A model generated the notes under the pieces. That model made no database searches. It saw only the letters and a list, made by a program, of their open reading frames with translations, and was not told the origin of the DNA. Positions 1 to 12,316 of a stretch of DNA of 64,000 bases are shown in pieces. The position numbers and the translations under genes are program-made. This DNA comes from Omphiscola glabra (taxonomy: Eukaryota > Mollusca > Gastropoda > Lymnaeidae), in contig OZ024808.1 in assembly GCA_964017045.1 (NCBI GenBank), positions 21,218,418 through 21,282,417 on the forward strand. Reading direction: 5' to 3'. The first letter of the stretch is position 1; each line of letters starts with the position of its first letter.

Positions 1-190
1 AAGGAGAGTGTCAAAACGCTGGTTCCGATAGAGTCAAAACCCTGTTAGGGAGAGGGTCAAAACCCTGTTAGGGAGAGGGTCAAAACCCTGTTAGGTAGAG
101 GGTCAAAACCCTGTTAGGGAGAGGGTCAAAACCCTATTAGGGAGAGGGTCAAAACCTGTTAGGGAGAGGGTCAAAACCCTGTTAGGGAGG
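1..190. repeat. 23-bp tandem array with TTAGGG-like core
   Basis: About eight copies of a 23-bp unit, GTTAGGGAGAGGGTCAAAAC followed by CCT. Clear unit starts lie at 44, 67 and 90, with single-base variants in some units. The TTAGGG inside the unit resembles the metazoan telomere hexamer, but the period is 23, so this is not a telomere. The matching array on the other strand is at 55148-55320. Confidence 0.85.
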
Positions 191-295
191 AATTTAGGGT
201 TCAGGTTAGGGTGAGGGATAGATTTAGATCATTTTTTCATTTTTAAAAACTTTTTATTCGGAATTTTAGCAAAAACATGAGTTATTTTATTTTTA

Positions 296-373
296 CATGG
301 CCGCCATCTTGGTTGTCCCGACCCGTGAACACGTAAAAGTTCGCGGGTCGGGGCAACCAAGATGGCGGCCATG
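296..373. repeat. 34-bp-arm hairpin (palindrome)
   Basis: The left arm starts CATGGCCGCCATCTTGGTTG and the right arm ends in its reverse complement. The arms enclose a loop of about 9 bases (ACGTAAAAG region). Only one or two positions appear to mismatch. It sits in the middle of the foldback element and would extrude as a stable cruciform. Confidence 0.85.
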
Positions 374-420
374 GTAAAAGACGCGGATAGATCTCTCAGA
401 ATTTACCGATAATATTAATG

Positions 421-1387
421 TCTACAATCGCTAATACCACTTTTGAGTTTAGCAAGAATTCCCATGGGTTTTTAAAACAGGAGTTCAAAGTTGTTTGAAC
501 TATTTGAAACTCTAACAATATACAGCGAAAAACACGATAGGAGAGTTAATCATTTGACATTGGAATTCTTTGAAATGGCATACATTTGAGACCTACTGCA
601 TCTATCCTCCCCCTGTTGTCAACGAGCTGTCCCATGGAGACTTCTACTACTAGACAAGCGAAGCAACCAATCGTCTCTCTAACTGCAGTCGGCTTGGCTT
701 TACAGTGCTTATTCTATCCATGAGCTATAATCTCAGGCATTTATAATAATATCTACGTTGGTCGTTCCTGAAATAGACATATTTTCCTTCAAGTGCGTAG
801 ATGTATGTCCCCCTTTAAATGCGTAGTCAACGTTGATGAAGAAGTGTCGTTCTTTTTATTTCTCTGTTTTGTAACTGTTAAGAAGGTTTAGTACTATCAC
901 GTTGTTGAAGATAGCACGTCCTTTAACTCAAATGTCTACTAACTGGAAAGTATGTTTAGTAATATCCAGGGAACTGAAATTTTTAAACTAGGTCAGTAAG
1001 GATTGTTTTTCCTAGATACCTAAAGATTTCTCGTCTGCCAAGGTTTCGACCTGCGGCTGTGCCTTTTGAACGTAACGCAAAGGCAACAAACGTGAGACCA
1101 AGATTTAGAGAGTTGTCCAGATTTTCCCAGGCCGTCTATTTTTGCAAAAGTTTTTAACTGGTCAGTAACATATTAAGGCGTTCTTCAAAGTACCCACTTA
1201 AAGTGCTCTAAAAACTGGTTTCAGATTCACAATAGATTTTATTCTTTTTACTTAATTTGCCAGTAACCTGGTTGCTAGTCTCAGAATAACTATTTCCCAC
1301 AGACTGTCAGAAGGCCTTAATTCTTAAGAATGGTCTTACCATTTGTGAATATCGCATGTGAAGCTATTTAAAGTATTTACGACAAAC
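421..1387. other. Unassigned AT-rich sequence
   Basis: No convincing reading frame, repeat or transposon end was recognised in this stretch. It lies between the foldback element and Helitron copy 1. Confidence 0.4.
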
Positions 1388-4300
1388 TATATATATATAT
1401 ATAAATGTATGTCTGTATGTATGTATGTCTCATATGCGCTCCCTTACCATTCATGCGGTTGCGCCAAAACTTTGGTAATTTGTTGGCAACCTCAACGGGC
1501 ATTTAACTGTGTCATTACAACACTTATAAAATGTTCCGTGTTTGGCCGTTGGCCATTAATTTGTTTTTTTTCTAATACAAACTTTATAAAAAATATTTCC
1601 GTCTGCGCTCCCACACCATTTATTTGAATGTGCTAAATCTTTGGTGACATGTTGCAAGCACGCCCACAAAGGTTTGGAAATAATTATAACCGTTTTAAAA
1701 TATTCCGTTTTGAGACAGGAGCCCCATGTTCGTTTTTTCTTATATGAGCTATATAAATATAGTTTCAAACCAAATGCGCTCCTACACCGTTCATGCGATT
1801 GCGACAAAACTTTGGTGAGTTTATTCCATAAGCTCGAGCATTTTACTGGATCATTACAACACTTTTAAAATATTTCGTTTTGGCCGTTGGCCCCAAAATC
1901 TTTTTTTTTTAATATGAGCTTTGTAAAAAATAGATTTCGTCTGCGCTCCTACACCATTTACTCGAATACGCTAAAACTTTGACAAAATGTTGCGTGCATG
2001 TACACAAAGGTTTCTAAATTATTACAACCGTTTTAAAATATTCCGTTTTGAGCCAGGGGCCCCATGTTCGTTTTTTCTTATAGGAACTATATAAATATAA
2101 TTTCAAACCGTATGCGCTCCTACTCCATTTATGCGATTGCAACAAAACTTTGTTGAAAGGTTGTCCATAAGGTCGCGCATGTTAATAAGTAATTACAATA
2201 CTTTTAAAATATTCCGTTTTCAGCCGTTGGTCCCAAATTCTTTTTTTTTCTTATACGAGCTTTGTACACAATAATTTCTGTATGCGCTCCTATACCATTT
2301 ATCTGAATGCGATAAAACTTTAGTAAAATGTTTTTCCCACGTCCGCAAAGCTTTCTAAATTATTACAACCCTTTAAAATATTCAGTTTTGAGCCAGGGGC
2401 CCTATGTTCTATTTTTCCTATATGAGCGATACAAATACAATTTCAAACAGAGCTAATGTGTGGATGGATAGATTTTTAATCAAATACAAATAGCGACATT
2501 AAATTGTGTGTGTGACTTAATAAGTAGGTTTCTGAATTAATTACAACACTCAAAAAAATAATCCGTTTTTGGCCGTTGACCCCAAAATCGTTATTTTTCT
2601 TATATGAGCTTTGAAAAAAATAATATCCGTATGCGCTCCTATACCATTTATCTGAATGCGATACAACTTCAGTAATATGTTTCTCTTTTTTTAATTTTGT
2701 GATATAATAAGTAGGTTTCTGAAGTAATACAACAATTCTACAATATTCCGTTTGTGGCCGGGGGCCTTAATTCGTTTTCCACCCTTATATTATCTATATA
2801 ATTATCGTATGCATTCCTATACCATTCATCCGATTGCGATAAAAACTTTGGTGAATTGCAATGCGCGCTCCCGCAAATGTTTCTAAATTAGAACAACATT
2901 TTACAATATTTCGCATGGGCCGATGTCCTTAAATTCGTTTTGTTTTCTTTAACAAACTTTATCAAAATAATTTCAAACGGAGCTATCAACTCAACCGCCC
3001 TTGAACAAATGCCAACAGACATCAATTTGTAGCAAGAGCAGAGAAAACACGTTTTTTCATGTTTAGTGTAGAGAGTATTTTTGTTGTTTTTATCAATAAG
3101 CTCGAATTTTGTGACGTATTTTAGAATCGGATATAGCTTTGTAAATGTGTTGTGATTTTGAATAGCAATGATGTAGTAATACATCTATTATATAAGAATG
3201 ATCTATGCTGACCGTAACTCACAAAGAACCGATACGATTTAAATACGTTCCCATTTTTTAAAACAATCATAGTTTTCTTCTATTATTTTAAGGAACTCGA
3301 ATCAATGGTAATGCGAAAAATATATTATATATTCGCTTTAATTTTCATAAAATTTGAAGTATTAATAATATAAATTACAAATAAATTTGGAGTAACAACT
3401 AAGGAACTATTTTAAACATTTTATATGTGGTTGAAAGTTATGAAAATTAATAAAACAAATTATGATAAAAAAATTTCACTGTAATCACATTTATGGGGAA
3501 ACCAAAACATCTGTTGAGTTTAGTGCATTTTTTAAGTACGTTCCAAATATTGTGTAATAAAAGTAAAACTAATGTGTTCTAAATAATAACGCAAATGACG
3601 TCAGAACACAAATTGTCTATTTATGCAATGCAAACATTTATCTGATTTAATAACCACGCGTAATAAAATTGATAATGTATTTCCCCTTCCTAAAAGAAAA
3701 ATTAATAAATATAATAGATTGCTTTTTAAATTGCTACAATTTTATAAAATGAAATACAATTTTTGCTTTTTATTTTTAACGTTTAATAAGTTTTTACATT
3801 TATTCTTTCCAAAAATACACATTTATGAAATTTATAAATTAGTAAAAAAAAAAAAAAAACCTAACCGATAAATATTTTTTTAATACGAAAATGCCGTTTA
3901 ATGCAATCAGTGCAGCGAAACTACATATCCAAATAGCATCCACTAATGCACTTATCACTCATTTAAATAATAACAAAGCATTTGAAATGCAAAAAAATTG
4001 TTTTTGCGTAATTAAGTGGATTACAATCCCGTGGATGATTTTATTAATTTCTTTAAAACTCTGTTTGGGGGAGGGGGAAGGTGTAATTCAATAGTTTAAT
4101 TTGCACAAGGCAGCACACTATACGTCTCAAAATGAATTTGACAAATAATTTGCCTTCTTAGGTACATATAAATTGGGATTAGAAAATAGGGTGTGCACAA
4201 TTTTATATCTTTAAATCCAATGATATTACTGTTGTGAAAAATAGATGCTATATTCTCATTTTACGAATTAAGAAAATTAATGACGTTAACAAAACGTAAG

Positions 4301-5020
4301 TACATTTACAAAAGTATATCCATTAATATCAAAACCCATTCATTTTACAAAGAATTACCAGTTTTGGACCGGGGCCCTATAGTAGTTTTTCTTTCTAATA
4401 TGAGCTATTTAAATATAATTTCCGTATGAGTTCCTATACTATTCATCTGAATGCGATAAACTTTCAGTGAGTTGTTGTGTGCAGGCCCGCATTAGGTTTC
4501 TAAAGAAGTGCAAATAGTTTACAATATTCCGCTTTGGGCCGGGGGCCTTAAATTCTTTTTTATTCTTATATGAGCTATGTAAATATAACGTCAAGCAGAG
4601 CTATTGCATAAGTGGGTTGAATTACATTAAATATAAACTGTGACATTTCATTTTGTATAGGTGACTTAATAAATAGTTTTCTGATTTAGTACAAATATTT
4701 CACAATATTACTTTTGGGGCCGGGGGCCTTAAATTTGTTTATATGTAATAAATGAGCCATATAAATATAATTTCAAACATAGCTATTGCATGGGGGGATC
4801 AATCGCTACAAGTTTTGGGACTAAATTTGGAAAATCCATGCTTCCCACACGGACAGCTGCGTGTGATCTGCTGACCCTTCGTAAAACCTTCTAATTAATT
4901 CAAATACGCACCAGACGGTTAAAAAAAGGTGTTTATTAGAAGAACTTACAAAAAAAGTATTACAACACAGACACTTTATTTCGATGAGTGGCATTGCAAC
5001 GCATGCCTGGTACTCGCTAG
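1388..5020 (+). mobile_element. Non-autonomous Helitron, copy 1
   Basis: The left end is a TATATATATATAAATGTATGTCTG-type start; a canonical 5' TC is not clear here. The right end reads GCATGCCTGGTACTCGCTAG followed by host T, the CTRR terminus with an upstream GCATGC palindrome expected of Helitrons. The interior has diverged tandem modules of about 170 bp, each with GCGCTCCTACACCATTCAT and TGAGCTATATAAATA motifs, then about 2 kb of very AT-rich DNA. It encodes no Rep or helicase. The segment 2880-5020 is nearly identical to 14835-16974 in copy 2, and part of it recurs on the minus strand at 63900-64000 inside the coding Helitron. That links all three to one family. Confidence 0.75.
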
Positions 5021-6939
5021 TCTCTTTATAAATATTTTGTTTCTGGTGTAAAAGCTTCGTTTGTTACATCCGGCCCTCCCCTTGAATTAGCATGTTTTAT
5101 ATTTAAGTACTGATTGAACAGAATATCTTTTCAAGCAGAGTGCGTCATACTTGACGGTTGAACTCTGCTAAAAATTTTGAGTGTTTTCAGAAGCGCCTTT
5201 AATATAAAATTAAAAAAAAATGAACCACGTTTATGGCGTAGGACCTTCTGTAGGACTGTGTGTAGGATAAAAGGCCGACATATAGGACATAGCACTGGCT
5301 CTAGACATATTGTATATAAGCTGGGAGGTAGGGTCTGTAAGACTAGTGTTTAACATCTTCAAGAACTCATCCTGCTATATTTCATATTTATAAGAGCATT
5401 GAAAAATATGGTGTATCTATTCACCAAATATTTATAAAAATAAATAAATATGTGTTATCACAAGCATATTATAGATGAAGAGTGAAAGAAGTTTCAACTG
5501 TTGAGATGTGTGATTGGTAGGAAGGATTTAGTCAAACCGCACACTTTACCATTTAGCATTGAAACGTAGCTGTTTTGATTTCATAGCAGACACGTGAAGC
5601 ACATCTTTTTGTAAATACATACACATTTTCATTTATTTAGCAAAAGCTTAAGATGTCCTGTTGTTTCTGCAAAAGCCTTCTTTATTTGGCAAATGTAATA
5701 TACTTTGTTCCTTCAATTCTAAATATGATAACATATTCTGATCTTGTTTTGAACACAAATTATTTGAAAGAAGTACATAAAGTTGTGTTAATGAAATTTT
5801 CCACCCACTTATCCTCTGGTACATATACCAGGAGTGATGGCTACACAAACATGCATTGCACACATTAATTACTCGAGTTCATTTAAAACTGATTAACGTT
5901 ATCAACTGTCGGTGGATCAAGTGAATTTGCTAAAACTGCCGAACAAAAAGCTACCTCTCCACTACTGGTTGCTGAAAGGCTATGATGTTATGATTGTACA
6001 ACAGAAACCAAAACGTATTATGCCGGTAAAGGACTGATGTATTATTGTTCAATAATATTTTGCAGGCAGTGTGCATTTTAATCAGTGTACAGGGCACACT
6101 TATCAGTTGGCCATGGTGTGGACGTGATAAGATGGTTAAGAATCTCTCACCCAAGTACAGTGATATTGTTCGAGCTGATAATAGTGTAATTCATTATTTT
6201 CTTCACATAGTTTTAAGAGCAAAGGAATAGTTTGAAAAAGTGAATGATTGTGAAACCGATAATTTCCCATGACTTTTATTCCCGTTGCCAAGTTAATTTA
6301 ATTGATATTCATAGTAATCCAGATGGGAAAAGAAATGTATACGTGCCTGTCAGGATGATTCAACAAAATATTTTGAACTTAAAGCACTTAAATACAAGCG
6401 GGTGGAAGAGATAGCCTAACTCTTGGTTAATAATTTTACACTGCTTTATGCACAATCTGTATTGCAATCATACAACGGGCGACCAATTTCCAATCAAATA
6501 GTTTCTAGACCTAAATATGTTTGGCCACCGCTATGATTGTGAATGGGAAGCTTCACCGTAGCCAATGTCAAGTGATTGTAGAATGTACGAATCGAGATGT
6601 TGAATGCATGCTGACGATATGAATGCAGGATGAGAACAAAAGTCATTGGTGCATTGGTCTACTATTTTTTCAATCAATGAAAAACCAGGCACATCATGCT
6701 GATAGCAAAACGTTCTACTATGAGGCTCACTTTGGATGCAGAGTAAAGATTGGGTAAAAAATATCGAATCCGCCTCAAGACGTTGCACAGAGGTTCGTGA
6801 GAAGGAAGACTTGCATGAGATTGTTGAGTCAGTTGCGGAATCTACTAATGCTCTTTCTTCAGCACCGCACGTCTCTTTAGACCTGGTGGCTTGCTGAAGA
6901 GCCAACATGTCATTCTTCCAAGCAAACTCAAATATCTAC
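5021..6939. other. Unassigned sequence with possible decayed frames
   Basis: No recognisable protein family, transposon terminus or RNA gene was found. Around 6740-6900 the plus strand has a fairly polar open stretch next to the 90-bp repeats, but it is broken by stops and has no start. It may be the relic of an unidentified gene or element. Confidence 0.35.
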
Positions 6940-7209
6940 GCCAGTTTAAGGAGCTACATGTTCTACTTCTAAACCACGTCACAAAACTGCAGACTCTACC
7001 AATAGACCACACGTATCTACATGTGCTACGCCAGTTTTAGGAACTACATTTTCTACTTCTAAACCACGTCACAAAACTGCAGACTCTACCAATAGACCAC
7101 ACGTATCTACATGTGCTACGCCAGTTTTAGGAACTACATTTTCTACTTCTAAACGACGGCACAAAACAGCAGGCTCTACCAAAATACCAGAAATATCTAT
7201 ATGTGCTAC
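6940..7209 (+). repeat. 90-bp tandem repeat, three copies
   Basis: Units start at 6940, 7030 and 7120, each opening GCCAGTTTTAGGAACTAC or a close variant. The period of 90 is divisible by three. From 6950 to 7330 the plus strand is open and encodes a 30-residue Thr/Ser/His-rich repeat (core TSKPRHKTADSTNRPHVSTC), ending at TAG 7328-7330. A TAA at 6947-6949 interrupts the first copy and there is no in-frame ATG near the start. It could be an exon of an unknown gene, a pseudogene, or chance. Confidence 0.6.
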
Positions 7210-7282
7210 ACCAGTTGAAGAATCTGCATACGACACATCTACATTGAAAGATTCCACATGTTGTGTTTTGCTTGATGTCTTC

Positions 7283-7444
7283 AAGTGTAGCAAACTGTGC
7301 GTGTACTATTCATTTCATTTTTGGACATAGTCCTTGTGGCAAAGAGGGATACCGTGCACATGTGACTAGTCAAATCTACTATAATCAGACATACTATACA
7401 GATATTCGAAAAGCATTCAAATGTAATCTTGAGACGCAAGTAAA
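7283..7444 (+). pseudogene. Candidate exon or gene relic, family unknown
   Basis: A plus-strand frame encodes a Cys- and aromatic-rich segment (ANCACTIHFIFGHSPCGKEG then residues ending AFKCNLETQ). It follows a possible acceptor, CTTGATGTCTTCAAG, and ends at a possible donor, CAA|GTAAAA. A second Cys-rich open stretch (motif HEICVCHQTHTGW) follows in another frame near 7530-7600, suggesting a broken coding sequence. The composition resembles an extracellular domain. Its exit phase would be 0, which does not match the phase-1 entry of the Ig exon at 11726, so it is not assigned to that gene. Confidence 0.25.
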
Positions 7445-7744
7445 ATGATCGCATAATCTGACAAATAGTTCCACCAGTTGAGTTTAGTTCTATTGTACAG
7501 ATTTTCATTACTAATGTCACAAAGGACGTGCCGAGTCACGAAATATGTGTCTGTCATCAAACACATACAGGATGGTGTTTATTCTTTTCGGTACGACAAA
7601 ATAGGTTTATAACAACAGATTTGTACCAGATCTCAGTTTTCTTTGTGTAAGAAGACTTTATTGACGTTACAAGATATTCCGATAGACAAACAATTCTCTC
7701 TCAGATCAACTGCAACAAAGCAGTTTTCTGGAAATGGCCAACAT

Positions 7745-9968
7745 AACAGACTACTTGCACAGGACAACACAAAAGTCTACTTGCACAGGACAACACAAAA
7801 GTCTACTTGTACAGGACAACAAAACAATATACTTGAATAGGAATACACAAAAGTCTACTTGCACATGACAACACAATTGTCTACTTGCACAAGACAACAT
7901 TAAATCTATTTGCACAGAACAACACAACATTCTACAGTGCACATAACAACACAAAAGTCTACTTGAACATGGCAACACAATTGTCTACTTGCACAGAACA
8001 ACACAACATTCTACAGTGCACATGACAACACAAAAATGTGCTTGAACATGGCAACACAAAAGTCTGCTTGCACCGGACAACACAACAGTCTACTTGCACA
8101 TGACAACACAACGGTCTACTTGCACAGGACAACACAAAAGTACACTTGAAAAGAACAACACAACAGTGTACTTGCACATGAAAACACAAAAGTCTACTTG
8201 CTCATGACAACACAAAAGTCTACTAGCACATGACAACACAAAAGTCTGCTTGCACCGGACAACACAACAGTCTACTTGCACATGACAACACAACAGTCTA
8301 CTTGAACATGGCAACACAAAAGTCTACTTGCATATGATAACACAAAAGTCTACTTGCACACGATAACACAAAAGTCTGCTTGCACCGGACAACACAAAAG
8401 TAAACTTGAACAGAACAACACAACAATCTACATGCACATGAAAACACAAAAGTCTACTTACACATGACAACACAAAAGTCTACTTGCATATTACAACACA
8501 AAAGCCTGCTTGAACAGGACAAAACAAAAGTCTACTTGCACAGGACAACACTAAAGTACAATTGAACAGAACAACACAACATTCTACTTGCACATGACAA
8601 CTCAAATGTCTACTTGCAAATGACAACACAACAGTCAATTTGCTCATGACAACAAAAAAGTCTACTTCCACAAAACAACACAAAGTCTACTTGCACATGA
8701 CAACACAAAAGTCTACTTGCACAGGACAACACAAAAGTCTACTTGCAAATGACAACACAAAAGTCTACTTCCACTTGACAACACACCAGTCAATTTGCAC
8801 TTGACAACACAAAAGTCTACTTGCACAAGACAACACAACATTCTTCTTACACACGACAACACAAAAGTCTACTTGCATATGACACACAAAACTCTACTTG
8901 CACACGACAACACAAAAGTGTGCTTGCACCGGACAACTCAACACTCTACTTGCACAGGACAACACAACAGTCTACTTGCACAGGACAACACAAAAGTCTA
9001 CTTGCACAAGAGACAACACAAAAGTATCCTTGAAAATACAACACAACATTCTACTTGTAAAGGACAAAACAACAGTCTACTTGCACAGGACAACACAACA
9101 GTCTACTTGCACATGACAACACAAAAATCTACGTGCACAACAGTAAAATCTGCTTGCTCCGGACAACTCAATAGTCTACTTGCACAGGACAACACACAAG
9201 TCTACTTGCACATGACAACACAGAAGTACACTCGAACAGAACAAAACAACAGTGTACTTGCACTCGGCAACACAAAATTCTACTTGCACATGGCAACACA
9301 AAAGTCTACTTGCACATGGCAACACAAAAGTCTACTTGCACAGGACAACACAACAGTCAATTTGCACAGGACAACACAACAGTCAATTTGCACAGTACAA
9401 CACACAAGTCTACTTGCACAGAACAACACAACAGTCTACTTGCACAAAACAACACACATGTCTACTTGCACATGACAACACAAAAGTCAACTTGCAAATG
9501 ACAACACAAAAGTCTACTTGCACATGGCAGCACAAAAGTTTACTTGCACAGGACAACACAACAGTCAATTTGCACATGACAACAAAAATGGCTACTTTCA
9601 CAGGACAACACAGCAGTATACTTGCACAGGAAACACAACAGTCAACTGGCACAAGACAACACAACAGTCTACTTGCACATGACAACACAAAAGTCTACTT
9701 GCATATGGCAACACAAAAGTCTACTTGCACAAGACAACACAACAGTCTATTTGCACGTGACAACAATGCAGTATACTTGCACAGGAAACACAACAGTCTA
9801 CTTGCACAGGACAACACAACAGTCTACTTGCACAGGACAACACAACAGTCTACTTGCACAGGACAACACAACAGTCTATTTGCATGTGACAACAATGCAG
9901 TATACTTTCACAGGACAACACATGAGTTTACTTGCACAGGGAACACAATAGTCTTCTGGCACAGGACA
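7745..9968. repeat. 26-bp minisatellite, about 85 copies
   Basis: The unit is close to CACAACAGTCTACTTGCACA plus GGACAA, with period 26. Variants include CACATG for CACAGG, and AAAAG for CAACAG. Because 26 is not a multiple of three and the unit has few stop codons, all plus-strand frames stay open for long runs, giving false 26-residue peptide repeats of Thr, Gln, His and Asn. There is no initiation context, splice site or codon-position bias to suggest translation. Confidence 0.95.
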
Positions 9969-10101
9969 ATGAAGTGTCGAAATAGAAACTGCTTTTGTGT
10001 AGAACATTTTTTACTATTTAATTGAAGATGTTTTCTTTACGTTCAGATCTTTGTAATACATAAAATAATAATAAAGGCCGTTTCATAATTTACTTTATTT
10101 A

Positions 10102-10428
10102 TGTTGCCTTTTATTTATAATTTTGACATTGTGTGCGATAATAAACTCTCTGTTCTCTGACACAACTTTTCTCGAATTCCTGCCCTTCTATCTAACCGAA
10201 CTTCTCTCTGTCTATTCACCCCTTCGACAGCTTCGGTCCTCCGCAGACGGGCGTATTCTTTCTGTCTCTAAGACTGGCACAAAAACATATGGTGAAAGAT
10301 CTTTCTCTTACTGTGCCCCCAAACAATGGAATTCTCTTCCACTACACATCAGAAATATATCAACCATCACAGCCTTCAAAATTGCACTCAAAACACATCT
10401 CTTTAAATTCTACTACCCCGACTGATTC
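10102..10428 (+). pseudogene. C-terminal fragment of L2-like LINE ORF2
   Basis: The frame ending at the stop after PTD-type tail residues contains SVYSPLRQLRSSADGRILSV, then KTYGERSFSYCAPKQWNSLP and a final TAFKIALKTHLF. This is the usual C-terminal tail of L2/CR1-type non-LTR retrotransposon polymerases, downstream of the reverse transcriptase. Everything upstream is missing, so it is a 5'-truncated insertion, which is typical of target-primed reverse transcription. It reads directly into the matching 3' untranslated region. Confidence 0.7.
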
Positions 10429-10680
10429 CCTACATCTGACCGATAAACGATGCTGCTGGCCGCCGTCCATGGCTTGTCATGTAAAAGTTCTGGGGTGGCT
10501 GGAGTGAATATGCATTAGTTTTTGTTTTGTCACTATACATCTGTTCTTTATTACATAAATGCATTTTATTTTATTGTCACGTTTATGTCTCTTTTTCTAA
10601 TATTTTTATGTACAGCGCCGCGAGCCCAGCCCTAGGCTGGGGTACCGCGCTATATAAGACAACTAATAATAATAATATAA
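10429..10680 (+). mobile_element. L2-like LINE 3' UTR and tail
   Basis: The segment contains GACCGATAAACGATGC, CCGTCCATGGCTTG and CAGCGCCGCGAGCCCAGCCC, then CGCGCTATATAAGAC and a TAATAATAAT tail. The same 3' sequence with the same (TAA)n ending occurs at 52192-52445 after another L2-like fragment, so two independent insertions share a 3' end. The tail repeat marks the priming end of the element. Confidence 0.75.
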
Positions 10681-10744
10681 TTTTCCTAAGTCCTGGCAAG
10701 CATTTTATAGAAAACCTAACGGTTTTAATCAATGTGTGATATAC

Positions 10745-11645
10745 ATAAGCCAATGCACACCTTGTCTAGGCATTTTATAGAATGCTGGATTTCACAATTT
10801 GCCTGTAACACATCTACTAAAACTCAAATGAAAAGCGATTTGTTAAATGATACGCCCATGAAAATAATATTAGAACAGTTATCACGATATTACAAAACTT
10901 AAGTGTACTCTTTGCCTATACATTGTTTAGAATGCCTGGGTTTCACACCCTTCCTAGAGATTGAATAGAATGCTTGTATTCAATTTGCCTAAACATTGTA
11001 TAAATGCCTTGAATTCAGACATATCCTAAACATTGTATAAATGCCTTGAATTCAGACATATCCTAACTATTGTATAAATGCCTTGAATTCAGACTTATCC
11101 TAACTATTGTAAAAGTGCGTTGAATTCAGACATATCCTAACTAATGTAAAAATGCATTGAATTCAGACATATCCTAACTATTGTAAAAATGCATTGAATT
11201 CAGACTTATCCTAAAAATTGTATACATGCTTGAATTTCACAATTTTCCTAGACATTTTTAGAATGCCCGAATTCTAAAATTACCTATACATTATATGAAA
11301 ATACCTGGATCCATCCCTTTGTCAAGACATATTTAGAATGCCTGATTTTCTCACTTTTCCTTGACATTGTGTAGAATGTCTTAATTTCACACTTAGTCCA
11401 AATATTGTATACAAAGCCTGGATTTATCACTTTGCCTAGACAGTGCAAACAAGACCAGGATTTAACACTTAGACATTGTATAGAATGCCTTGATTTAGCA
11501 ATTGGCCTAGACATTGTATAAAATACCTGGATTTAACACTTTGCCTAGCCGTTGTATAGAATGACTGGATTTCACACTGCCTAGACATTGTATACAAGGC
11601 CTGGATTTAACACTTTTCCTAAACATTTTTTAGAATGCCACATTT
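10745..11645. repeat. Diverged tandem repeat of about 37-40 bp
   Basis: The unit is built on CCTAGACATTGTATAGAATG then CCTGGATTTCACACTTTG-like sequence. Units are well conserved at about 11000-11220 (TGCCTTGAATTCAGACATAT, period 37) and diverged on both sides. About two dozen units end roughly 80 bp upstream of the Ig exon. Confidence 0.8.
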
Positions 11646-11725
11646 TTAACGTCAGTTCGTGTTGACGATTTGTTTGGCCCATTACATTAGAACTAAGAAC
11701 TTATGAATCATTTTTTTCCCTCCAG

Positions 11726-11931
11726 CTACGGGTCTCAACCCCATACTCGACAAGACTGAGATCGGAGAAGGAGAAAACTTCACAGTAACCTGTGATATCA
11801 GTCGTTTGAGTGACAGCACATACAACAGAATTCATGGACTATTCATAAAAAGAGAAATTGCGTACATGAATGGATCATTACTTTATGAAAATATGTTCTC
11901 CGTATTGTACAATACGCTGGGGAATCCTATT
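11726..11931 (+). CDS. Ig-like domain gene, exon encoding N-terminal half of the Ig fold
   Basis: The exon follows an acceptor with a strong pyrimidine tract (TTTTTTTCCCTCCAG) and ends at ATT|GTAAGT, close to the consensus donor. It enters in phase 1 (two bases complete a codon) and leaves in phase 0 after 68 codons. The peptide runs from TGLNPILDKTEIGEGENFTV through TC, the B-strand cysteine. The GEGENFTVTC pattern is the usual Ig B-strand signature. Sequons NFT and NGS suggest an extracellular location. It joins in frame to 31022-31211, which carries the F-strand cysteine. A phase-1 entry is typical of Ig domains. The signal-peptide exon was not found in the window. A FREP-like, MDM-like or other molluscan Ig protein is possible; the exact family is not established. 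Confidence 0.7.
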
Positions 11932-12316
11932 GTAAGTAATTTAACAAAAATGTATACATTAAATTGTGTGCATCATCATTGGAGAGAGTTAGAAAATCTA
12001 AACAAAATATTATTTTTTAACTCCCTATAATGTGACGCTAAACAATTGTGATTATCATTAAATCATTTTACAGACTGGACTATTTTCAGTGCAATCTTCA
12101 CTATAAGGGGTGTCGAGACGATCGATCATACAATAAATTTGATGTATGAGCTATAAACTCGTAATAATCTTGAAATGACTAGTACTTTGATATTCTATGT
12201 TCTACCTCATATCATGAGTAAGCGTAGACACTACCTTAAAACCAATACACTAACTCTAACCGGTTAGTGGTGCAACACTGTTTATTTTTCACAAGTAACA
12301 ATGATGTATTCATTTA

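Larger units (their letters stand above)
1..420. mobile_element. Foldback-type DNA element, left-truncated copy
   Basis: This is an AT-rich stretch preceded by a 23-bp tandem array and centred on a long perfect-looking hairpin. The same composite occurs in reverse complement at about 54880-55330: the array, the segment containing TTAGGGTTCAGGTTAGGG, the AT-rich spacer and the arms beginning ATGGCCGCCATCTTGG all recur there. Repetition of the whole module at two unlinked places shows it is dispersed rather than local. No coding potential was seen, so it is probably a non-autonomous foldback or MITE-like element. The left edge is cut by the window and no target-site duplication could be found. 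Confidence 0.6.

Noticed and set aside
1..190. Possible telomere because of the TTAGGG motif
   Set aside because: The period is 23 bp, the array is short, a matching array is at 55148-55322 in the interior, and both belong to a dispersed element.
2888..3184. 98-codon minus-strand open frame, also present at 14844-15140
   Set aside because: It recurs because both lie in near-identical Helitron copies. It has no recognised domain, and the few differences change residues (for example E to A, L to S-type changes), so no sign of protein constraint.
5653..5868. Overlapping 71-codon open frames on both strands near 5650-5870
   Set aside because: No homology or exon signals were recognised; length is within chance expectation for this size of region.
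7745..9968. CRISPR-like array of short repeats
   Set aside because: There are no distinct spacers; repeats are directly adjacent units of a minisatellite in a eukaryotic genome. The same applies to the 22-, 26-, 30- and 33-bp arrays.
8795..10025. Plus-strand open frames of 226 and 257 codons in the 26-bp array
   Set aside because: The frames rotate through the same 26-bp unit and are equally open in overlapping frames. Not evidence of a gene.
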